Counted from the first letter of the stretch, positions 16,066-25,609 are shown. The stretch is 35,156 nucleotides of DNA from Campylobacteraceae bacterium (GCA_027076905.1 JALTGP010000313.1:7089-42244); one strand, 5' to 3'. Translations and numbers: made by a program. The notes: generated by a model from the sequence alone, not told the origin.

Positions 16066-17124
16066 ATGCTCAGTGCTAAACAATGGATAAAGATATTTTT
16101 TATTCTCTTACTTTTTGCTTTTAGTTCTCTTGGATTAATAAATTATACTATTGACCCATTGTGGACATTTAACCACGTGAATCAATTTAATCAAATCCAA
16201 GAGGGATTTAATGAACGACAACAAAAAAGTAACTATGTCTATTTTAATAAATTAAATCAATTTGATGGAATTCTTCTTGGTAGTAGTAGAAGTACATTTA
16301 TCAATCAATATGATTTTGCTCCTATCAAAATTTATAATTACGCATGTAATAGTATGTATCCATTTGAATATAAAAAATATATTGATTTTGCAAAAAAAAA
16401 CAGTTTAAGTGATTTTAAATATATAATTATTGGTATAGATTTCTATGGTTCTAACATCCCAAATATGAAAAAAATTCAATTTTATCTACCTGAACATTAT
16501 ATTAATAATACTTTATCATTTTTATACAGATACAAAATGCTTATTTTAAAAGATACATTAGAAAAGTCATTAATCAATATAAAAAAAAGTCTGACAAATT
16601 ATAGACAACATGGATTCAGTCGAGATAATATCAAATATAATCCAAAGGTTTCAGAGGCAGAAAGAGTAAAAAGATACTTAACTAATATTAAAAGACATAC
16701 TGATGAGATGTCTAATAAAAATTATATTTACAATAAAAATTATATAAATATTTTAAAACATATAAAAGAAGATAATCCTCATACTAAGTTTATAATTTTT
16801 ACCTCACCGATTACTGCTGATTTATTGGTTTCAATTATCACAAAGGGCAATAGATTTAAAGAGTATGAGAAATGGTTAAAAGAGACGATTAGTGTCTTTG
16901 GAGAAGTACACCATTTTATGAATATTAACATTGTCACTAAAAATCTACAAAATTATGCTGATGATGACCATTATTACCCATACATTGGAACACTTATAGC
17001 TCATAAACTTATAGAGAAAAAAGATAATAATATACCAAAAGATTTTGGTATATTATTAAATAAACAAAATATAAATAATTTTTTAATCGAATTTCATCAA
17101 AAAATAAAAAAATATGAACTATAA
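16066..17124 (+). CDS. SGNH-like partner of the MBOAT acyltransferase
   Basis: This is a 352-residue protein with a single N-terminal membrane anchor (about 7-27), so the rest should face the periplasm. It has LLGSSRST (Ser73/Ser74), a nucleophile motif like that of DltD/AlgJ-type proteins, and YADDDHYYP (Asp299/His302), a D-x-x-H pair expected to complete a catalytic triad. Such proteins receive the acyl group from the MBOAT channel and place it on the sugar. The start ATG has TAGGAG just upstream, overlapping the MBOAT stop. Lengthy charged insertions make it divergent from AlgJ/AlgX. The role is inferred mainly from motif and neighbour. Confidence 0.72.
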   Translation: MLSAKQWIKIFFILLLFAFSSLGLINYTIDPLWTFNHVNQFNQIQEGFNERQQKSNYVYFNKLNQFDGILLGSSRSTFINQYDFAPIKIYNYACNSMYPFEYKKYIDFAKKNSLSDFKYIIIGIDFYGSNIPNMKKIQFYLPEHYINNTLSFLYRYKMLILKDTLEKSLINIKKSLTNYRQHGFSRDNIKYNPKVSEAERVKRYLTNIKRHTDEMSNKNYIYNKNYINILKHIKEDNPHTKFIIFTSPITADLLVSIITKGNRFKEYEKWLKETISVFGEVHHFMNINIVTKNLQNYADDDHYYPYIGTLIAHKLIEKKDNNIPKDFGILLNKQNINNFLIEFHQKIKKYEL

Positions 17125-17141
17125 TTCATCTATACAATCCT

Positions 17142-18257
17142 TTATAAAAGGATATTGGTATCTTTTCTACTCTCAACAAAAGCATTGTTTGGAAAATTAT
17201 TAATATCAAGTCCTTTACAATATCCACATAATTTATGAAATCTACCTTGATGAAATGCACTCCTTAACTCTTTCATTTTTTTTGAATTCCATATCTCTTC
17301 TAAACTCTTTTCATATAAGTTTCCTATATCATATGATGATTTGACACATACTTTAACATCTCCCTCTATCGTAACAGTCAACTGTCCAATCCAAGGTACA
17401 ATACATGTCCCTTTTTCTGGAATAATAGGTAAAATTCTCTTTTTAAAGATTTTGTTTGTTCCTCTATTTATAAAATCTCCTACTGAATTTAAACCATGCT
17501 TTTCAAACTGATTCATTGTTCCATACTCTATTTTTATATTTAACTGAGAAGCTAATTCATTATAGCGTGGGACATTTGTAATAAATTTGTCAATAACTTC
17601 TTTATTAAATTGTTCAAAATATTTTAAGTTAAAATCTCTTTTTTCTACACCTTTGACAATATCTAAAGTAGGATTTAATCTCATAAATCTTACACTTTTG
17701 ATTCCACAATAGTTTGCTAGTTTTAAAAAATCTTCAATCTCATCAATATTCTCTTTCATAACTATATAGCTAAACCATAAATCATGATTTTTATCTTTAG
17801 ATATATCTACAAGATATTTTATTTTTGATGCAACATTTTTTAAACTACCACCAATGATTTTTTTATAGGTCTCTTCTCTTCCTGAATGAATAGAAAATCT
17901 TATTGATAAACCATAAGCTTTTGCCAAAAGTGTAGCCTTCTTTTTTGATAACAGTTCACCTGTTGTATTCATATGAATAACAAATTTATGCTTATGAGAG
18001 TTTTCTACAAAATAATCCATATGATTAGAGAGCAATGGCTCTCCTAACCCATGTATTGATAAAACCTCTAATCCATGATAATAAGGCTCTAGTTTTTTTA
18101 ATAAACTCATTGAAACATCCACAGACTTAGTGTTTCCAACATTACACATAGCACAATCAAACGGACACCCTCGTACTGATTCCAAGTGAATAACGGCTGG
18201 TAATGTCTCTAACGTAATTTTTTTCTTTTTGTAATTATCAAATAACTTATTTTTCAT
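17142..18257 (-). CDS. Radical SAM/SPASM domain protein
   Basis: This 371-residue enzyme uses an iron-sulfur cluster to cleave S-adenosylmethionine. The cluster motif CPFDCAMC (Cys31, Cys35, Cys38) is followed by the usual SIHGLGEPLL. The C-terminal SPASM part has cysteines in GTCIVPW, VKVCVK and KLCGYCKG for auxiliary clusters. The chosen ATG at 18257 has GGAG just upstream. A longer reading frame to 18344 would run into an inverted-repeat element and is rejected. SPASM enzymes modify peptides or other substrates. In a polysaccharide locus the substrate may be a sugar or a carrier, which I cannot tell. It lies convergent to the SGNH gene. Confidence 0.87.
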   Translation of the reverse strand: MKNKLFDNYKKKKITLETLPAVIHLESVRGCPFDCAMCNVGNTKSVDVSMSLLKKLEPYYHGLEVLSIHGLGEPLLSNHMDYFVENSHKHKFVIHMNTTGELLSKKKATLLAKAYGLSIRFSIHSGREETYKKIIGGSLKNVASKIKYLVDISKDKNHDLWFSYIVMKENIDEIEDFLKLANYCGIKSVRFMRLNPTLDIVKGVEKRDFNLKYFEQFNKEVIDKFITNVPRYNELASQLNIKIEYGTMNQFEKHGLNSVGDFINRGTNKIFKKRILPIIPEKGTCIVPWIGQLTVTIEGDVKVCVKSSYDIGNLYEKSLEEIWNSKKMKELRSAFHQGRFHKLCGYCKGLDINNFPNNAFVESRKDTNILL

Positions 18258-18278
18258 TTTTAATCTCCAATTATAAAT

Positions 18279-18370
18279 TAGACTTTTTGCAAAACTCTTT
18301 AGAATCGGAGACTTTGGTCTGGAACAAGACGAGGCTAAAGCCATCGGTTCCTAGTTTTGCAAGAAGTCTA
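18279..18370. mobile_element. 92-bp MITE-like inverted-repeat element
   Basis: tagactttttgcaaaact (18279-18296) is the reverse complement of 18353-18370 with one mismatch in 18. The interior is GC-richer than the surroundings and has no ORF of its own. It lies between the heparinase-like and radical SAM genes in the same operon. No clear target duplication is seen. It looks like a miniature element or the ends of a lost insertion sequence. Confidence 0.6.
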
Positions 18371-18417
18371 TTTAAAAAATATCATATAATATTCTTCTCT
18401 TCTTATCGTATTCTAAT

Positions 18418-19956
18418 CTATATCTCTACACAAATATTTAATTTTTCATTAAACTCTACCTCCAAAAAATATGATTTACTAAGATTATTAAAACTCAAAG
18501 AATAAAAACACTTTTTTATACTCCATTTAAAATCTTTAATTGTAACTCTTTCTATAATTTCATCTCTATCTACACTTGGATGAAAATATAAACGTGCAAC
18601 TCCCTCATAGTTACCGTTAAATTTATCTTCTATAACTATTTTATTCTCTTCTGAAGTCCACCTGCGTGTATGAAAAATTGGCTTGTATCCATCATGTGTT
18701 GCCTCTATAAAATCATTGCCCTCTTTTAAATTGATAATATTACCCCTATTCGCAACCCTAAATCCACCCCAAACATCACTCTGATTTCTGCCATTAATCT
18801 CGACGGTATTATGCCCTTTTGTGCTACGTTCTATATCTCGTCTATCACAAGTCTCATAAGTAGATAAACCTATATCCACAATAAAAGGTTTGCCCTCAAT
18901 TCTAAGCTCAAAATTAAATATATCGGCATGAGTATGACCTGGAATATATGATGCCTCTATATCTCCCACATCTACAACCAATTCATAGTTTTTATGCTCT
19001 ATTTTTCTATATCCACTCTCTTTAAGTTCTATCCCTCCTATGGTTAAACCCAAATTAGTTGCATAGTTGACAAGTTGCTCTGTTCTAGGGGCAATATCAT
19101 TGGTACTATCGTTAAAGAGTGGAATATCTCCATTTTTGTAGCTTATAAGCTCTAGCCAACCCAACATAAGTTCTGCTTTTGTTTTTAAAAATTCTAAAAG
19201 CTCTCTCTGTTTCCAATTGTTGTTTTTAACCAAGTTTATAATGTCAAGAAGCCTAAATAGCATTATCTGATGATACATTGGACTAAGTTCAAAATGCCCT
19301 CCATCATCCAGTATCTGTTCCTCTAACTGCTCTAGTAAAATCTCCTTTGACTTTTGGTATAAAATCTCATCTTGAAAATAGTAAGCACCAAAGAGAAGCG
19401 AGAAACCATTTTCCAAAAGATGATTACCCAGTAGATGGTACTCTAAGTGGTCAAATAAAATATAATATTGTGCATAGAGAGAGTCATCTATTTTTTGATT
19501 TTTAATCTTCTGATAAGAGAGATATTTAATCCAGTTTATTCCTCTAAGACTTATTGGGAAAGGCTCTAATCCATATTCAATCTTTGAACTATTTTCTATA
19601 AATAACTCTATAAGATCTAACTTATCATCCTCGTTATCTTGAGATAAAAAATCAAAATAGTTTAGATTATATGTCCAAAGTTTTCCATAATTGGCATAGT
19701 TCCAATCTATCTCTTTAAACTTCACAGATAAATTTAAAAATTCAAACTCTTTATCACCCAAATAGCAATCTATAATATGGATACTATTTTGTAATTTAAG
19801 CTCAACAGAGTTTGATTTTTTTAAGAGTATGGGCTGACTGCCCATAACTCTTCTAACCCTACTTTTTATCAAATAATAGAGCCTATAGTTTATCTGTTTT
19901 ATTTTTAGAAATTTTATGGTATTAAAAAGTCTAATGGCTTTATGTAAAACTAACAA
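18418..19956 (-). CDS. Heparinase II/III family lyase
   Basis: This 512-residue protein has an alpha/alpha-toroid N-terminal half and a beta-sandwich C-terminal half. The catalytic region includes GNHLLENGFSL (Asn178-His179), SPMYHQIML (Tyr228, His229), PGHTHADIFNFEL (His341/His343) and GHNTVEINGRNQSDVW (His382). These match heparinase II/III and alginate-lyase-like enzymes, which cut uronic-acid-containing polysaccharides by beta-elimination. There is no typical signal peptide. Its start overlaps the end of the bi-domain oxidoreductase gene by 17 bp, a pairing that recurs in surface-polysaccharide loci. In a biosynthetic locus it may trim, release or epimerise the polymer; the cellular location is uncertain. 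Confidence 0.85.
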   Translation of the reverse strand: MLVLHKAIRLFNTIKFLKIKQINYRLYYLIKSRVRRVMGSQPILLKKSNSVELKLQNSIHIIDCYLGDKEFEFLNLSVKFKEIDWNYANYGKLWTYNLNYFDFLSQDNEDDKLDLIELFIENSSKIEYGLEPFPISLRGINWIKYLSYQKIKNQKIDDSLYAQYYILFDHLEYHLLGNHLLENGFSLLFGAYYFQDEILYQKSKEILLEQLEEQILDDGGHFELSPMYHQIMLFRLLDIINLVKNNNWKQRELLEFLKTKAELMLGWLELISYKNGDIPLFNDSTNDIAPRTEQLVNYATNLGLTIGGIELKESGYRKIEHKNYELVVDVGDIEASYIPGHTHADIFNFELRIEGKPFIVDIGLSTYETCDRRDIERSTKGHNTVEINGRNQSDVWGGFRVANRGNIINLKEGNDFIEATHDGYKPIFHTRRWTSEENKIVIEDKFNGNYEGVARLYFHPSVDRDEIIERVTIKDFKWSIKKCFYSLSFNNLSKSYFLEVEFNEKLNICVEI

Positions 19957-22078
19957 GATTTCCTCTTTTAATAGACTCTAAAATCTTAAATGTTGTTTTG
20001 GTGGTATTATATAGTGAATCAAAAGGGATAGCAGGTTCACCACTCTTTATAGATGCTTTAAATGCTCTAAACTCATTGGAAAACCCTTTATCTTGGTTGT
20101 AACTTTTCTCTTTTGTCTCTTTTCCATTTTTATAGATAATCAACTCTCTAAAGTCTGTCATTCTCATGCTCACTCCATTTCCAAACACCTCTATATACTC
20201 TTTTGACATAGAGTTGTCACCATAAGCATAATAGCTAATAGTAGCCATACTCCCATTATCATAATTGAGTACTATATTAATATTATCCTCATCAGGTATA
20301 GATTGGTCATTTTTATGTATGGTTGAGGCATAAACAGAGATAACTTTACTATCTATTAAAAAACTACAACTGTCTATAAAGTGACACACTTCACCTATAA
20401 TTCGCCCACCACCTGTCTCTCTATCTTGAATCCAAACATTTTTGGGAATAACTCCTGCATTAACTCGATAGTTCACCGATATTTGACCACTTAAATGCTT
20501 TTTCATGTTCTTAAGCATAGGTGAAAATCTTCGATTAAATCCTACTTGAATAATAGATGCTCCATCATAACTATCGGATATACTCTCTAACTCCTCCTCA
20601 TAAATAGCCAAAGGCTTCTCCACAAAGCAATGTTTTTTTGATGATATAGATTTTAGAACCAAACTGGCATGATGATTATGTTGAGTAGTAATAAGAATAG
20701 AGTTTATCTCAGAGTTAGAAAATATCTCATCACTATCAGTTGTGATATACTTAAAACCGTACTTTTTACCTGTTCCCTCTGCACTAACACCAGTCGCAGT
20801 ACAAACCCCAACAAGTTCATAACCCTCTATTTTTTCTATATTGGGTAAAATCACAGATTTACTAAAATTACCAGCACCAATCAAACCGATATTCACATTG
20901 TCACTCTGTACTACTTTACTGTTTCGCTTCACTATTTTATGCTCATTAAGGTTTAGAGAACCACTATATTTCAAGATAATCCCCAAATATTTTTCTTTTA
21001 TTTTACCCTCTAACAAATCATAAGCACTTATTGCATCATCATACTCAAAACTATGAGTCAACAGCTCTTTTGGTTTAACTTTTCCCTCCTCTATTAACCC
21101 TAAAAAAGCCTCAAAATTTCTCTGTTCTGTCCATCTAACCAAATCATAAGGGTAATCAATACCTTTTTCCTCATAATTTGGGTCATATCTCCCAGGTCCA
21201 TATGCCATAGATAATCGTAAATCCAACTCTTTTTTATAATAATCATTTCGGGGAATATCCATACCAACCATACCTAGAAAAACTACCCGTCCTCTCATTC
21301 TTGAGATTTCAGCTGAATCTATGACAGGTTGATTGGAGCTAGTAGAGGCAGCGATAATAACAGCATCGACTCCATAACCATTTGAAAATTCATTGGATTT
21401 TTTTATTAAATCTCTTGCCTCACACACCTCATTAGCACCCATTTTTTTTGCCAATTCTAGTTTATCAGGGTCTATATCGCTTCCTATCACCTTACAGCCA
21501 TTGGCTTTAAGTAGTTGAACGGTTAATTGTCCTAGTAGACCAAGACCAATTACAGCCACTCTCTCTCCAAGTTTTGGTTCAGTTTGTCTTACCCCTTGTA
21601 GAGCAATAGCACCTACTGTAACAAAAGAGGCATCAATATCATCAACCCCATCAGGTATCTTGACCATTAGATTTTTGGGAACATAGTTTATCTCACTATG
21701 GTTTGCATATCCTGCTCCTCCACATGCCACTCTATCACCAATATTAATACCACTTAAACTCTCTCCCACCTTAATAACTTTTCCTGCAAGACTATATCCC
21801 AATGGAATAGGTGAATCAAGTTTGGTAAAGACCTTTTCAAGTGTATTTTTTACCCCCTCTTTTTTCATCTTATCAACCACCTGCTTTACCAAATCAGGTC
21901 TATCTTTTGCTTTTGCCAACATTGATTTTTTTGCAAAATCCACCAACATTTTCTCCGTACCAGCACTCACTAAACTAATTGTTGTCTCAACCAATGCCCC
22001 ATTTTTTTGACATATAGGAGCAGGAACATCAAATAGTCCTAGTTCTCCTGTTTTAAAACTCTGTATTAACTGTTTCAT
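19940..22078 (-). CDS. Bi-domain oxidoreductase: zinc-ADH-like plus Gfo/Idh/MocA
   Basis: This is a 712-residue fusion. Residues 1 to about 365 are a medium-chain (zinc alcohol dehydrogenase-like) reductase: PLGYSLAGKVIKVGESL, GDRVACGGAGYANHSE and the Rossmann motif VAVIGLGLLGQLTVQLL. Residues about 392-712 are a Gfo/Idh/MocA dehydrogenase, opening with NIGLIGAGNFSKSVILP and carrying EKPLA in the active-site region. Both bind NAD(P). The combination is known in surface-polysaccharide loci beside a heparinase-like gene, presumably to oxidise or reduce a nucleotide sugar or released sugar. The ATG at 22078 has AAGG upstream, beside a 7-bp tandem repeat. The substrate is unknown. Confidence 0.9.
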   Translation of the reverse strand: MKQLIQSFKTGELGLFDVPAPICQKNGALVETTISLVSAGTEKMLVDFAKKSMLAKAKDRPDLVKQVVDKMKKEGVKNTLEKVFTKLDSPIPLGYSLAGKVIKVGESLSGINIGDRVACGGAGYANHSEINYVPKNLMVKIPDGVDDIDASFVTVGAIALQGVRQTEPKLGERVAVIGLGLLGQLTVQLLKANGCKVIGSDIDPDKLELAKKMGANEVCEARDLIKKSNEFSNGYGVDAVIIAASTSSNQPVIDSAEISRMRGRVVFLGMVGMDIPRNDYYKKELDLRLSMAYGPGRYDPNYEEKGIDYPYDLVRWTEQRNFEAFLGLIEEGKVKPKELLTHSFEYDDAISAYDLLEGKIKEKYLGIILKYSGSLNLNEHKIVKRNSKVVQSDNVNIGLIGAGNFSKSVILPNIEKIEGYELVGVCTATGVSAEGTGKKYGFKYITTDSDEIFSNSEINSILITTQHNHHASLVLKSISSKKHCFVEKPLAIYEEELESISDSYDGASIIQVGFNRRFSPMLKNMKKHLSGQISVNYRVNAGVIPKNVWIQDRETGGGRIIGEVCHFIDSCSFLIDSKVISVYASTIHKNDQSIPDEDNINIVLNYDNGSMATISYYAYGDNSMSKEYIEVFGNGVSMRMTDFRELIIYKNGKETKEKSYNQDKGFSNEFRAFKASIKSGEPAIPFDSLYNTTKTTFKILESIKRGNLVSFT

Positions 22079-22086
22079 TTTTTACC

Positions 22087-22121
22087 TTTTTTATTTTTTA
22101 TTTTTTATTTTTTATTTTTTA
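22087..22121. repeat. 7-bp tandem repeat, five copies
   Basis: Five exact copies of TTTTTTA (plus strand) cover the acyltransferase-3 stop codon and the leader of the oxidoreductase gene, ending next to its ribosome-binding site (AAGG). As 7 is not a multiple of three, slippage would change the acyltransferase's last residues and the intergenic distance. Confidence 0.85.
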
Positions 22122-23169
22122 AATTACGTTCAATAAATATACTATGTGTTTTTAACCTCAATATCGGTTTTTCAACAAAATGCCAACTCAAAATACCCAA
22201 TAGAGTACTAATCGCGATGATATAAAATAAATAAGAGACCTCTCCCTTAAAATTTAACTCTATAAAAATATTAATAACTATCATATGATATATATAGATA
22301 CCGTAGGTGTAATCATTGTTATGTAATATCTTCTCACTTAACCCTCTATAAGAGAATGCTAATGAGAAAATCATAAAAGAGAATAGAATCCATTTTAAAA
22401 TAAAAAACAGAATAGACTCATTTATTTTTAATAAACTTGATGTATATAGTAACAACATATAAAGAATAATCCACCATATAAATTTATTTTCTATATACTG
22501 TTTTAAATAAGCAAAATATTTATAAAATCCCATCCCTATGATAAAAACAAAAAGGTGAGGTATTATAGAGATGTTCAGTAGCTTATTGATAAATGAATCA
22601 TGATTTGAATATGTATCATATACCCAAAGAGCAAAGGAGAGAATAAATATTAGTATAATTAAATATCGACTCTTTTTATATAGATAAAAAAGAAGAGGAA
22701 CTACCATATAAAATATCAATTCCACGGAGACTGTCCAGAGTGAACCATTTATAACTCCCGTTCCAAAATCATGAATAGTAGAGAGGTTATAAAACTGAAA
22801 AAAAGTTACTTGTGCAATAACCCACATAAAAAATTCAAAATTAAAATCTAAAATACCAAAAAAATATAGAACAACAATAGATACAAAAAAATTAACATAT
22901 AGAGCAGGGTAAATTCGTAATACTCTATTTTTAATATACTCTCCTAAATATGGATTCTTTTCATATGACATAGAAATTAAAAAGCCACTAATTAAAAAGA
23001 ATATAGCCACACCATGAAAATTTTGGAAAAATTCATTAAAAGAGGTAATATAATTATCTATTTTTTCAACTTCTATTATATCCTTTGTGTATAAATGATA
23101 GACAGAATGCTGAAATAATACTTGAAAGGCTGCATAAATTCGTAATAAGTTAAAATTATTTTCATACAT
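22105..23169 (-). CDS. Acyltransferase-3 family membrane protein
   Basis: This 354-residue protein has about ten hydrophobic helices. It opens MYENNFNLLRIYAAFQVLFQH (His21, the conserved early histidine) and has the segment YIKNRVLRIYPALYV, both standard for the acyltransferase-3 (OafA-like) family. These inner-membrane enzymes transfer acetyl or other acyl groups onto surface sugars. It ends in the basic tail LKNKK, whose stop lies inside a 7-bp tandem repeat. With the MBOAT pair it gives the locus two separate acyl-transfer systems. The acyl donor and acceptor are unknown. Confidence 0.9.
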   Translation of the reverse strand: MYENNFNLLRIYAAFQVLFQHSVYHLYTKDIIEVEKIDNYITSFNEFFQNFHGVAIFFLISGFLISMSYEKNPYLGEYIKNRVLRIYPALYVNFFVSIVVLYFFGILDFNFEFFMWVIAQVTFFQFYNLSTIHDFGTGVINGSLWTVSVELIFYMVVPLLFYLYKKSRYLIILIFILSFALWVYDTYSNHDSFINKLLNISIIPHLFVFIIGMGFYKYFAYLKQYIENKFIWWIILYMLLLYTSSLLKINESILFFILKWILFSFMIFSLAFSYRGLSEKILHNNDYTYGIYIYHMIVINIFIELNFKGEVSYLFYIIAISTLLGILSWHFVEKPILRLKTHSIFIERNLKNKK

Positions 23170-23179
23170 ATCAAATTTC

Positions 23180-24532
23180 CTATATTTCTACTAACTCATT
23201 AATATACACTTCTAAGTTTGTATACCCTGTTTTACTCAAATCTTTTCCATTTCTATCATTTTTATTTTTTGGATTTAAGCCATGTAAAGACTCCCACTTA
23301 TCAGGCATACCATCATGGTCGCTATCTAAATGTGGTTCAGCCCCTTTAAGTACTGGCCAACCTCCTACCTCTTTTGGATGATTAACAAGTATCTTAGGTA
23401 CTACACCACTTCTCACAACATCAATTACTCTACTATCTGCTGAATCTCTTTTTGGGTAATTTGCACCAACATTATCTAATACTAATAGATACGAATCCTG
23501 CACACTCTCATACACAGGAGAGAGAAAGGAGTAGGGGGTCTCCATATCTTTGATATGTTCAATGGAAGCAGAAGATTTATGCTGATGTAGAATTCTAATA
23601 TTTTCTTCACTTAGATTATTCTCTTTTCTAAAATATAAATCATAATTATCTCTATAATAGACACCAGAGATACCATCATATCCCTTATTGTAATCATATA
23701 CACGAATTGGTGGTCGTTTATGGTAAAATGAACGAAAATAATTGGATATAAAATTTGCTCTTACAGCCCCTTTAAATGGTTGAATAAATACTTGATATTG
23801 AGGGTTTACAATAACATTATTGATGACATCTGCATCTGAACTCTGAATAAGAGGATTTCGCTTATAGTTTCTATAGATTAAATTATGATGTAACGTAATA
23901 TTATGACTATCTTCAGCAATTACAATCCCTCGACTATGCTTACCTTCACTGTGTATAGAATCATGCAACCCTTCTGCAATAATTGACCATTGTATAGTTA
24001 TATTATCATTAAATGAGCCACTATCTATGGTTTCATCTACTCCCCAAAAAGCTGAAATATGGTCAATAATAATATTTTTCTTTCGTTCGTGCCTATTTGG
24101 GGACACTATCCTTAATGCATCCACATCAGGACGAGCAGGACCTGGTCGTAATCTAATATATCGAATAATAACCTCATTTGCATTAACCACTAACCCTCCA
24201 TTTTTTATCTGAATTCCATCTCCTGTGGCTGTCTGCCCTGCTATGGTTATATTATCATTTTTAATAACAATATCTTTTTTATCCAAATCAATTGTTCCCC
24301 CCACACGAAACACAACTGTCCTAGTACCATTGGATTCACAGGCAAAGCGTAAAGAACCCTCTCCTTTATTATTTAGATTTGTTACCTCAATAACTTTTCC
24401 ACCTCGTCCACCCACACTGTCTGCTCCACCACCTTCAGCGGTGGGAAATGCCAATAGTCTCTGTTGCTTTTTTTGATATAAAAAACCAAATACAACCAAA
24501 GCTATCGCAATCAAGATTAAATATTTTTTCAC
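23180..24532 (-). CDS. Pectate-lyase-like (PL1-type) beta-helix protein
   Basis: This is a 450-residue exported protein with an N-terminal hydrophobic signal or anchor (about 4-18), then FPTAEGGGADSVGGRGG, the typical mature start of PL1-like pectate lyases. The right-handed beta-helix contains NITIAGQTATGDGI, IIRYIRLRPG and IIIDHISAFWGVDE, the PL1 core with acidic calcium ligands. The C-terminal HLDSDHDGMPDKWESLHGLNP is a calcium-binding type-3-like repeat, followed by GYTNLEVYINELV, a combination common in secreted lyases. A uronic-acid polymer is the likely substrate, possibly the one made by this locus. It is three bases downstream of a GT4 gene. Confidence 0.85.
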   Translation of the reverse strand: MKKYLILIAIALVVFGFLYQKKQQRLLAFPTAEGGGADSVGGRGGKVIEVTNLNNKGEGSLRFACESNGTRTVVFRVGGTIDLDKKDIVIKNDNITIAGQTATGDGIQIKNGGLVVNANEVIIRYIRLRPGPARPDVDALRIVSPNRHERKKNIIIDHISAFWGVDETIDSGSFNDNITIQWSIIAEGLHDSIHSEGKHSRGIVIAEDSHNITLHHNLIYRNYKRNPLIQSSDADVINNVIVNPQYQVFIQPFKGAVRANFISNYFRSFYHKRPPIRVYDYNKGYDGISGVYYRDNYDLYFRKENNLSEENIRILHQHKSSASIEHIKDMETPYSFLSPVYESVQDSYLLVLDNVGANYPKRDSADSRVIDVVRSGVVPKILVNHPKEVGGWPVLKGAEPHLDSDHDGMPDKWESLHGLNPKNKNDRNGKDLSKTGYTNLEVYINELVEI

Positions 24533-24534
24533 TA

Positions 24535-25608
24535 TTACTCCTTAAATAAATTAAATATTTTTTTGCAATTATTATCTATACTATGATTGTCTATTAATAT
24601 TTTTTCACTGTTTGTAGAGAACTCTGCTCTTAATTTTTTAGATTCTCCTAATTTTAAAATTGAAGAGAGAAGTTCTTGTCTATTTTTTGCTTTTATAAGA
24701 AACCCATTTTTTCCATCAATAATACTTTCTGAAATCGCTCCAACATCAGTAGCAATCACAGGAAGTTTATAGCTTAATGCTTCTAATATAACATTGGGAA
24801 ATCCCTCTGCATAAGAGGGCAAGATGAACCCATCCACCTTTTTATAATAGGGTATAATTTCATTTTTTTCTAACCAACCTGTAAAACAAATATTCGTAGA
24901 GGGACTCTTCTCTACTTTACATTTTAACTCCTCTAATAATGTACCTCCTCCAATCAATATAAAGTTAAATTTATCCAATGTTCTATTTTCTAAAACAACA
25001 TTAATTAACTCTCTTACCCCTTTTTTTTCAACCATCCAACCAACATAGAGAAATGTTACTGTAGAATTATCAAACTCTTTTGAGTGTTTATTTATCTCTA
25101 TCCAGTTTAAAATCTTAATTAACTTCTCTTTTTTTATGCCTAAATTGGTATATAAAGAGTTCCAACTACCTCCTTGATGTCCAATATAAGACAATCTATT
25201 CATCAAGAACTTTTTGATAGGTACTTTGTACTTTTTATCAATAATATGTTGCATAAAATGACCCGAACGAATAAAGAAAAGTGTTTTAACGGTATGTCTT
25301 TCAATAACTAATGAAAAAAACAGTTTTTCCCAAAATCCAAACCCATATGAGGTAAATACAACTGCACCGTTGTAACTATTATTTTTTAAGTTTGTCCGTA
25401 ATTCTCTATACATTCTAAAAGAGCTAAATAGCTTATTTTTTATGGAAGGTACAGGAAAAGTGCTTCTAAAAGTATCTATAATATCATAAGAGATTCTATT
25501 ATTTTTAATGTATTGAATTAAATTTGTTGTAGCAGTTAGCTGTCCTCCTGCATGATTAATATCTTTATTAAATGGACTAGGACCTAGAATAAGTAATTTT
25601 TTTTTCAT
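24535..25608 (-). CDS. GT4 glycosyltransferase
   Basis: This is a 357-residue GT-B glycosyltransferase. The donor-binding C-terminal half has LYVGWMVEKKGVRELI, FILIGGGTLLEEL and ICFTGWLEKNEI. The EX7E-type motif is EGFPNVILE, in PSYAEGFPNVILEALSYKLPVIATDVG. The N-terminus starts LLILGPSPFN with a glycine-poor but typical first strand. It has no signal peptide and is cytoplasmic or membrane-associated. It follows the DUF2334 deacetylase gene by one base and precedes the pectate-lyase-like gene. The sugar donor is unknown. Confidence 0.9.
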   Translation of the reverse strand: MKKKLLILGPSPFNKDINHAGGQLTATTNLIQYIKNNRISYDIIDTFRSTFPVPSIKNKLFSSFRMYRELRTNLKNNSYNGAVVFTSYGFGFWEKLFFSLVIERHTVKTLFFIRSGHFMQHIIDKKYKVPIKKFLMNRLSYIGHQGGSWNSLYTNLGIKKEKLIKILNWIEINKHSKEFDNSTVTFLYVGWMVEKKGVRELINVVLENRTLDKFNFILIGGGTLLEELKCKVEKSPSTNICFTGWLEKNEIIPYYKKVDGFILPSYAEGFPNVILEALSYKLPVIATDVGAISESIIDGKNGFLIKAKNRQELLSSILKLGESKKLRAEFSTNSEKILIDNHSIDNNCKKIFNLFKE

Positions 25609-25609
25609 T

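Noticed and set aside
17137-17153. Hairpin between the convergent SGNH and radical SAM genes as a terminator
   Set aside because: It has only a 7-bp stem and no T-run, and it overlaps coding sequence.
18258-18344. Longer start of the radical SAM gene
   Set aside because: The extra residues are encoded by the 92-bp inverted-repeat element; the ATG at 18257 has GGAG upstream.
22087-22121. CRISPR array
   Set aside because: The unit is 7 bp with no spacers; it is a simple tandem repeat. No CRISPR array or Cas gene is seen anywhere in the window.
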